Assembly (NCBI GenBank): GCA_030686995.1
Contig: JARVZY010002401.1
Coordinates: 1-64,000, forward strand
Direction of reading: 5' to 3'
DNA: 64,000 nt
DNA from: Artemisia argyi
Lineage: Eukaryota > Streptophyta > Magnoliopsida > Asterales > Asteraceae
Shown here in pieces: positions 56,778 through 64,000 of the stretch (the first letter of the stretch is position 1; the number at the start of each line of letters is the position of its first letter). A model generated the notes under the pieces. It saw only the letters and a program-made list of their open reading frames with translations. It was not told the DNA's origin and made no database searches. The position numbers were made by a program, and so were the translations under genes.

Positions 56778-58203
56778 AGTTTTTGGTGCTGCAGCCCGGG
56801 GAATAGTTATTGTCTAGGTTAGAATCTCTTTTTATTAGGTCTACTTGCTAGATTCCTTTCTAGTAAGATTTTATTTTTATTTTTAGGTTTTCTTTAGTCT
56901 ATCTCATTTCTTCGTGTTTTTGTTTGTAATCTTTACTAACCGACATCATTGAAGGTGGTAACATCTTTGAACCCATCAACCCACCACAACAAGACCACCC
57001 ACAAAACCCACCACTAGCTAACCAACCTCTTAGGCCCCGAACCCTAGGAGAGTATTCCCGACCTAGCCATCAAGGCTACCGAAACACCATTGAGCTCACT
57101 CAAGGAGCCAATGTGTCTCCCTTGCGATCCGACACCATCCGTTTGGTGCAAAGTGGATGTGCATTCCATGGACTTCATTCCGAAGATTCAAATCAACATC
57201 TCAAGGACTTCCTTAAAATGGTAGATTCTATAGACCTTGATGTTACAATTAGAGAGTCAACCCGATTACGCCTATTCCAATTCTCTCTACGTGATCAAGC
57301 CCGCGGGATCTATCACCTCATGGGATGATCTCACCACTCGTTTCCTTGCTCAATTTTTCCCACCGGGGAGAACTACCAAGCTTAGAAATGATATCTTGAT
57401 GTTCCAACAACGTCAAGGTGAAACTCTATATGAAGCATGGACTCGTTTCAAGGACTTACTCCAAAAAGTCCCTCATCATGGCATAGATCTTTGGCTCCAA
57501 GTCCAAATCTTCTATGACCATATCGATCTCTCCACAAGGTGAACCATTGACCAATCGGCCGGTGGCAAGCTACGTGATCTTAGACGATCTTGCTCTCTAT
57601 GACAACGAAAGTTGGAATGATCCCCGTGATTTGAACTAAACGGTCAAGGCAATATCTTTGCCTTCGAACAATTCTAGCACTCCCGACCATAGGATCATGG
57701 AACTTGAGGACCAAGTCAAGTTTCCCATGAAATCTTACGAAGCTCCTAAGCCTACAAGCCAAGTGAACAAAATCACTTCTTCATGCGAATTATGTAGTGG
57801 TCCCCATGACACTCGTGATTGTGTGGAACTCCCCGGAACAGCTTTTGCGGACTACGCATCCTCGCGTACCGATAAAGCGGCAGATAAGTGGTACACTTTC
57901 AAACCCAAGCCAAACCCTTACGGTGATTCCTACAACCCTTCTTGGAAAAATCACCGAAACCTTAGGTGGAAACAAAACCAAAACAATTCTTCCAATCCGC
58001 CTAATCGTTACCAATCAAACGGTCCACCCACCAACCGTACTTTCAACAACAATCCTTCTAACAACTATGGTAGTACCAACAATCTTGAAGGATTGATGTC
58101 CAAGTTTGTGGCATCTCAAGAAGCTTGCATATCCAATTTTGAAGTAGATTTCAAACAAAAGCAAAGCGATATGACCACCAAAATTGACACACTGTTGAAA
58201 GTT
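56778..58203 (+). pseudogene. gag: E1 leader and gag, interrupted by E2
   Basis: A second copy of the leader (without the MULE) and gag. The start codon is lost (ATT at about 56947). There are deletions after FSLRD (about 57300) and near 57580, and a TAA at about 57636-57638 in the linker. The Gag tail with CELCSGPHDTRDC continues to 58203, where the LTR of E2 begins. Flank is AAGTT. Confidence 0.85.
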
Positions 58204-59589
58204 TGATACGTGGGAATCGCACCAGGCTTTACCTCTCAAGGGATCTTGAGAAGCTTACAACCCCCACCAGGCTGTGTACCTGATCGTTGTAGTATAGTAT
58301 AGTGACAAGTACCAGGGGATTGATCGTTCAGCTAGGAATAGTCGCTAGGATTAGAAAACCTAAATACTAGTTCTAGAGATGAAGGATGATTATTTTTGTA
58401 TTTTTATATTTTTTAGAAAGTAAGTAAAAATCTCAGGTTTTAAGAATTTGGGCGGAATTAGTTGCTAGTCAACTAACCCAATACTAAAGATGCAATTAAA
58501 ATAAAATAATAGAAATGAAAATAAACTAAATTAACTAAGGTTGTGAGCAATAAGTGGAGAAGTTGTGTTTACTTAGATTTCACTACTCCCTAGATATCTT
58601 TTACACGTTAATTACTTGTTATAGTTGCGTGAATGACAGATTGTATTCCTTAATACCATTCATGGGGTGGCGCACTTAATTCCCCAATCCTATGAGTGCC
58701 TACTTCACTCCTATGTCGAGCCGGCAAAGAAGCTCCTAACATGGGATCATTAGAATTTACTCATGCATTAAATACAACCAATAAAACCTAGTGCACGTCA
58801 GTTCATGTTTCCTAAGACGTTCAAGCATGTTACCATTTGGAGATCCGCCAGTTTTCTTAAGCCTAACATCGAAATCATTCATCCAATACAACCATAAATA
58901 AGTAATCAACACATAATCAACATCTAGGTTTCATTAGATCTAAGCAAACACACGATAGATCTACCCTAGCATGATGGAATTAAGACAAGAACAAGATATA
59001 GACAACCAACACATAGACATATTGATTGAATTAAAAGAATACTTATCTCAATTACACATGAAACGGTTCAAGGGCTGAGAACCCTTGAAAAACCTGTAAA
59101 ATTCGTACTAAGTTCGGCCTTAGGGTTTCTCCAAAACTCCTCTCTCTTTTATGAATGAAAATTATAAAACTATATATAGGAAATTGAGGCTGACGTCGTC
59201 AAGACCAAATTGGTGACGCCGTCATCTCGCTGCCAAAATACTTCTCGGACTGCCTCAATCTTCATCTGACGCCGTCACGTGTTATGGTTTTCCAGGCCGT
59301 CACGTCTTTTACTCATGACGCTCTACTTGTGACGCCTTCACGTTTGTACTGGGCCGTCATGCAAATCACTCTTGACGCCGTCACCTACAGTTCCCAGCAA
59401 GGAAAATTAAGACTTTGGCGTTTTCTTCACTTTTATGCTCCAAAAACGTCCGAATTGCTTCCTTTTCCAGATTTCTCTCCCAAAGTACCTAAAATTACAA
59501 AAGGAACGATTTAGGGTAATATTTGATCAAATAAATTCAATTCCGGCCTTAAATGACCCCCTAAAAGTGGTTCATTTTTCGCCTCATCA
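58204..59589 (-). repeat. E2 3' LTR
   Basis: 1386 bp; complement begins TGATGAGG at 59589 and ends CGTATCA. TATA near 59165. TGACGCCGTCA at several points in 59190-59395. Confidence 0.92.
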
Positions 59590-60166
59590 TATACCCTTAC
59601 ACTTGAGATTTGCTTGTCCTCAAGCAAATGCGCTTTTATTCTACTCAAAATACAAGTTAGGGGTCATTTAACACTAATATAAAAGTAATTACAACAAATA
59701 ATCGTTCCACTAAAGACCAAAGACAAGCACGGAGGTCATACACTAGCACCTCACAAATAGTGTTTAGATACTCACATCTCTCGGGTGTAATAAAGTATAA
59801 ATTACAATATGGAAACGGATAATATCTCTCACTACCTGTCATAGCAAAATAGATTACCATAGGCTTGGGAAAGGATCAAACCTCCACCACATGACGTAAG
59901 CACCTAGGATAAACTATCAAAGAGGTCTTTTAAAGGGTTGTAACGTTAGGTGTAGGGATATGAAATACACGGTTTTATTGGATAAAGGAAGTTTTTACTG
60001 TGGCGAGCTAACAATCTTGGTTAATTACACGTACAGTATGGCATTGCTAAGCCAAGACTAGCCTCGACTTAAGCTAATAAATGAAAAATAACAAAAACAT
60101 AAAAATTAACATAGAATAAAAAGGGATGGTAGTCCGTATATTTTTTTCTCTTTTTCTTGATTTTTC

Positions 60167-60215
<49 letters not shown>

Positions 60216-61590
60216 ATACACTCTTACCCTACCATCCAAAATAATACATCATAGGGAATGTAAATTCCCCTTACACTTGAATTTTTACATACTTTACAAT
60301 AAACTAATCTAATAACTCGAATTAAGAAAATCAAAACACTTTGAGCACTTTTAAGATTAACGCACATATGGGGGTAATATATGATGTTCTTCCCCATTAC
60401 TCCATAAAATAAGTACTTACCCATGAGTCCCAATCGTCCCAAAACAATATGTACAATGATATGACTCGACTTAGCAACCATGTGACCAAAGTTTTTCTGA
60501 AAGTACGGTTATGTGCTAGTCATACAATCTCCTATCCATGAGATGCTTGCTATGGCCAAAGTTTCACTCCTAAATGTTGTAAAAAAATTTAAATTTGGCG
60601 CTAAAATTGCACTAACAAGTATTTCTCATAGTTTTATTACACATCTACCATCAAACAAAACAAACTCAAGCGAAAGTGTACATGTAAGGTATCATCATTT
60701 TACCCTCCCCTTACACTTAAGATGAACATTGTCCCCAATGTTCAAGTAAAGAATGTAAAAGTGAAAAAGTAAAAAGAATGAAATCAAATACTCCCCTGAT
60801 TCGCTCGGTATGGATAATAAGGTGGCCAGGTTAAATCTTCCTCCAAGAAATTGAACAATCAAAGCTTCCCTTCCAGAATATAAATCATCTCCTTGTCATA
60901 CATAACCTGTAAATCCTGAGAAAACAAACAAGACAACCTCGCGTAAATTCGGCGGCAATCTATATAAGTTACTAAATCCTAGAAAACAAAGTAAGATATA
61001 ATGCTTGTGGAATGAAGTTTGCAGATTTCCTGGAGATTATAAAACTAAATAATTAACAAAAACCATAAGACTCCGTTAGAAAAACAAAATTGGTAACATT
61101 TCCAGATTTTTACACGTGACGCCGTCAAGAGTAATCTCGTGACGCCGTCAGAAGTGATCTGCAGAAATTCTTATGTTAAGTTTCCGGAAAATTTCTGGAA
61201 AAACTTGGTCCTACTTCCTGGAAAATCCTGCAAAACTTCATTATGACTCTATACAAGCATTTGACTCTAACAAATACGAATATACATGTTTATTTAATAT
61301 TGTGGAGAATCATGATCGGTTTGTTTCTTAAAAACATATTTGGGGTTTCCCCTTACACTTATCTTTTGCAAAAATAATTTTAGGTGGAGTTAAGACTAGG
61401 CCAAAATAACAAAGTAAAGTATTTCCACTATTTAATTGAGAAACATGATCTACCAACAATAAAAATAAAGCATGCATACGGAAGCAAATAACAGACAGAC
61501 AAAATAAAATCACACAAAACATGGGTTGCCTCCCAAGAAGCGCTTTTCTTTATTTACGAGTCTTGTAGCAAGACTCAAGGTCATGGGTTA
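59590..61590 (-). other. E2 3' noncoding region
   Basis: Parallels 38177-40601 with about 500 bases missing near 60485. Contains the hairpin at 59608-59629, a T-run at 60172-60213 in place of E0's (ATTT)n, and two adjacent TGACGCCGTCA motifs near 61117 and 61140. Confidence 0.75.
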
Positions 61591-61676
61591 CTACGTGACC
61601 TCATCATCAAACGTCACATCCTCCTCACTAATCATTTCATTCTTATTTTCTTGATAATGTTTTACACGTTGTATGT
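61591..61676 (-). pseudogene. Probable integrase C-terminal tail
   Basis: The last 28 codons read QRVKHYQENKNEM, then an acidic end and stop TAG at 61593-61591. RVKHY-type endings are typical of plant gypsy integrases. It lies where E0 and E1' have domain X, suggesting that E2 derives from an element with full pol. Short, so confidence is moderate. Confidence 0.5.
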
Positions 61677-63067
61677 TGATGCGTGGGAATCGCAACAGGC
61701 TTTACCTCTCGAGGGATCTCGAGAAGCTTACAACCCCCACCAGGCAGTGTACCTGATCGTTGTAGTATAGTATAGTGACAAGTACCGGGGGATTGATCGT
61801 TCAGCTTAGGAATAGTGTCGCTAGGATTAGAAAGCCTAAATACTAGTTCTAAAGGTGAGGGATGATTATTTTTGTATTTTTATATTTTTATGAAAGCAAT
61901 TAAAATCTCGGGGTTTGAAGGATTTGGGCGGAATTAGTTGCTATTCAACTAACCCAATACTAAGACGCAATCAAAATAAAATACTAAAAATGAAAATAAA
62001 CTAATTAAACTAAAGTTGTGAGCAGTAATTGGAGAAAATGTGTTTACTTAGATTTCACTACTCCCTAGACATCTTTTACACGTTAATTACTTGTTATAAT
62101 TGCATGGATGACGGATCGTATTCCTTAATACCATTCATGGGGTGGCACACATAACTCCCCAATTCTATGAGCTCTTATCTCCTCCTACACCATGCCCAGC
62201 ACAACTATAGGGATTGTAAACAGTGGCTCATGCATTAAATACAACCAATAAAGACCTAGTGCGCCTCGGTTCATGTTTCTTAAGACGTTCAAGCATGTTA
62301 CCATTTGGAGATCTGCCAGTTTTCTTAAGCCTAACATATAAATCATTCATCCAAAACAAGAATAAACAAGTAATCAACACATAATCAATATCTAGGTTTC
62401 ATTAGATCTAAGCAAACACAAGATAGATCTAGCCTAGCATGATAGAATTAAGACAAGAACAAGATATAGACAACCAACACATAGACATATTGATTGAATT
62501 AGAAGAACACTTATCTTGATTAATCATGCAAGGTATCAAGGGGTTGGAACCCTTGAAAAACCTGTAAAGTTACACCAAAATCGTACTTAGGGTTTCTCCC
62601 AAAACTTCTCTCTTTAAATGTGAAAAATTAGAAAACTATATATAGGAAAATAGGTCTGACGGCGTCAAGAGTAAACTTGTGACGCCGTCACCTCGCCGCC
62701 AAAACTCTCCTCGGACTGCCTAGATCCACTTCTGACGCCGTCATGACTCTTTTACTCTTGACGCCCTTCCTACGTGACGCCGTCAAATCTGTTCTAGGTC
62801 GTCATGGAAATTCATGAAATTTGCTCTTGACGCCGTCAAGGTTTTGCTCTTGACGCCGTCACCTACTGTTCCCAGCATGGAAAATTAAGACTTTGGCGTT
62901 TTCTTCACTTTTATTCTCCAAAAATGTCCGAATTGCTTCCTTTTCCAGATTTCTCTCCCAAAGTACCTAAAATCACAAAAGGAACGATTTAGGGCAATAT
63001 TTGATCAAATAAATTCGGATTCGGGCTTAAATGACCCCCTAAAAGTGGTTCATTTTTCGCCTCATCA
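61677..63067 (-). repeat. E3 3' LTR
   Basis: 1391 bp; complement TGATGAGG to CGCATCA. TATA near 62637. It has the densest exact motif set: TGACGGCGTCA near 62656 and TGACGCCGTCA near 62679, 62731, 62774, 62828 and 62851. Confidence 0.92.
62656..62862 (-). promoter_or_regulatory. E3 LTR motif array
   Basis: Six exact copies in about 205 bases, just upstream of TATA in element orientation. One is in the opposite orientation. Spacers repeat AAGAGTAAA and TTGCTCT words. Confidence 0.6.
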
Positions 63068-63638
63068 TATACCCTTACACTTGAGATTTGCTTGTCCTCA
63101 AGCAAATGCGCTTTTATTCTACTCAAAAGACAAGTTAGGGGTCATTTAACACTAACATAAAAGTAATTACAACAAATAATCGTTCCACTAAAGACCAATA
63201 GACAAGCATGGAGGTCATACACTAGCACCTCATAAATAGTGTTTAGATACTCACATCTCTCGGGTGTAATAAAGTATAAATTACAATATGGAAACGGAAG
63301 ATATCTCTCACTACCTGTCATAGCAAAATAGATTACCATAGGCTTGGGAAAGGATCAAACCTCCACCACATGGCATAAGCACCTAGGATAAACTATCAAA
63401 GAGGTCTTTTAAAGGGTTGTAACGTTAGGTGTAGGGATATGAAATACACGGTTTTGTTGGATAAAGGAAGTTTTACTGGTGGCGAGTTAACAATCTTGGT
63501 TAATTACATGTACAATGTGGCGTTGCTAAGCCAAGACTAGACTCGACTTAAGCTAATAAATGAAAAATAACAAAAACATAAAATGAACAAAGAATGAAAC
63601 GGGATGGTAGTCCGTATGTTTTTTCTCTTTTTCCTTTT

Positions 63639-63677
<39 letters not shown>

Positions 63678-64000
63678 ATACACTCTTACCCTACCATCCA
63701 AAATAATACATCATAGGGGATGTGAATTCCCCTTACACTTGAATCTTTACATACTTTACAATTAACTAAAGTAATGACTCGAATTAAAAAAATCAAAACA
63801 CTTGGAGCACTTTTAAGATTAATGTACATATGGGGGTAATAAAATGATGTTCTTCCCCATTACTCCATAAAATAAGTACTTACCCATGAGTCCCAATCGT
63901 CCCAAAACAATATGTACAAGGATATGACTCGACTTAGCAACCATGTAATCAATTAGAAAGTTAACTTAGGGTTTAACAAATAACAATAATGCGCTAAAAA
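63068..64000 (-). other. E3 3' noncoding region, partial
   Basis: Same order as in E0 and E2: hairpin at 63086-63107, T-run at about 63643-63675, then the 'GCATACACTCTTACCC' block. No ORF. Confidence 0.75.

Larger units (their letters stand above)
58204..61676 (-). mobile_element. E2: 3' end of an integrase-bearing gypsy relative
   Basis: On the minus strand: coding tail 61676-61591, 3' noncoding region and 3' LTR. It is inserted in the gag of E1 and is itself cut at 61676 by E3. It shares LTR and 3' region with E0 and E1', but its coding end is different. Confidence 0.85.
61677..64000 (-). mobile_element. E3: 3' end of a gypsy element running off the window
   Basis: 3' LTR 61677-63067 and its 3' noncoding region to the window edge. 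It is inserted in the coding tail of E2 (flank TATGT). Confidence 0.85.

Noticed and set aside
59284..59514. Plus-strand frame across an LTR
   Set aside because: Falls in the E2 LTR promoter region and is not open in the other LTR copies.

Overview
This is a repeat-dense stretch of a plant nuclear genome, AT-rich with long introns and microsatellites. It is almost certainly a eudicot. The accessory third open reading frame of its Ty1/copia elements resembles the type I know from Asteraceae (daisy family) genomes; that placement is from memory and was not tested by a search. I see no intact ordinary host gene. The window is an archive of at least ten transposon insertions, many with exact boundaries and target-site duplications (TSDs).

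Layout. 1-5009: noncoding DNA with degenerate short repeats, probably the internal part of a large copia-type element. 5010-10336: decayed accessory ORF (aORF) of that element, split by a 1.4 kb solo LTR of a Ty3/gypsy family (5895-7339, TSD AACGC) and followed by its own 3' LTR (10535-11444). 11445-12616: a second aORF fragment and an Emigrant-type MITE (11923-12552). 12788-24611: a complete young copia element on the minus strand (475-bp LTRs differing at 6 sites, TSD AATGA, initiator-Met primer site) with gag, pol, a large aORF and, unusually, an antisense gene with its own TATA box and polyadenylation signal. It sits inside an old LTR of the same gypsy family. 24698-36733: MITEs, a 567-bp tandem duplication, a Harbinger-like divergent gene pair (27980-29164), microsatellites and a second solo LTR (34108-34569, TSD GAAAT). 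36734-64000: a nest of gypsy elements sharing 1.4 kb LTRs. E0 (minus) is interrupted at 41928 by a plus-strand LTR-internal-LTR-internal array (E1', 41929-56777, then E1). E1' carries a 7.8 kb Mutator-like element (43447-51259, TSD TTTTATTTT) in its leader. E1 is cut at 58203 by E2 (minus), which is cut at 61676 by E3 (minus), which runs off the window.

How the parts relate. E0 and E1' encode Gag and an aspartic protease, then a roughly 145-residue domain I do not recognise instead of reverse transcriptase, RNase H and integrase. E2, with the same LTR and 3' region, ends in what looks like an integrase tail, so it may represent the autonomous partner that mobilises the others. The Mutator-like element carries two tail-to-tail, truncated DUF1985/Ulp1-type genes and no visible transposase.

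Most interesting signals: (1) each LTR family carries its own short motif scattered over LTR, untranslated and coding DNA (CAGTGGWAA in the copia element, TCACTGAG in the first element, CTGCTGAAG in a solo LTR, TGACGSCGTCA just upstream of the gypsy TATA box); (2) the antisense gene in the copia element, divergent from its aORF; (3) the gag-protease-X architecture.
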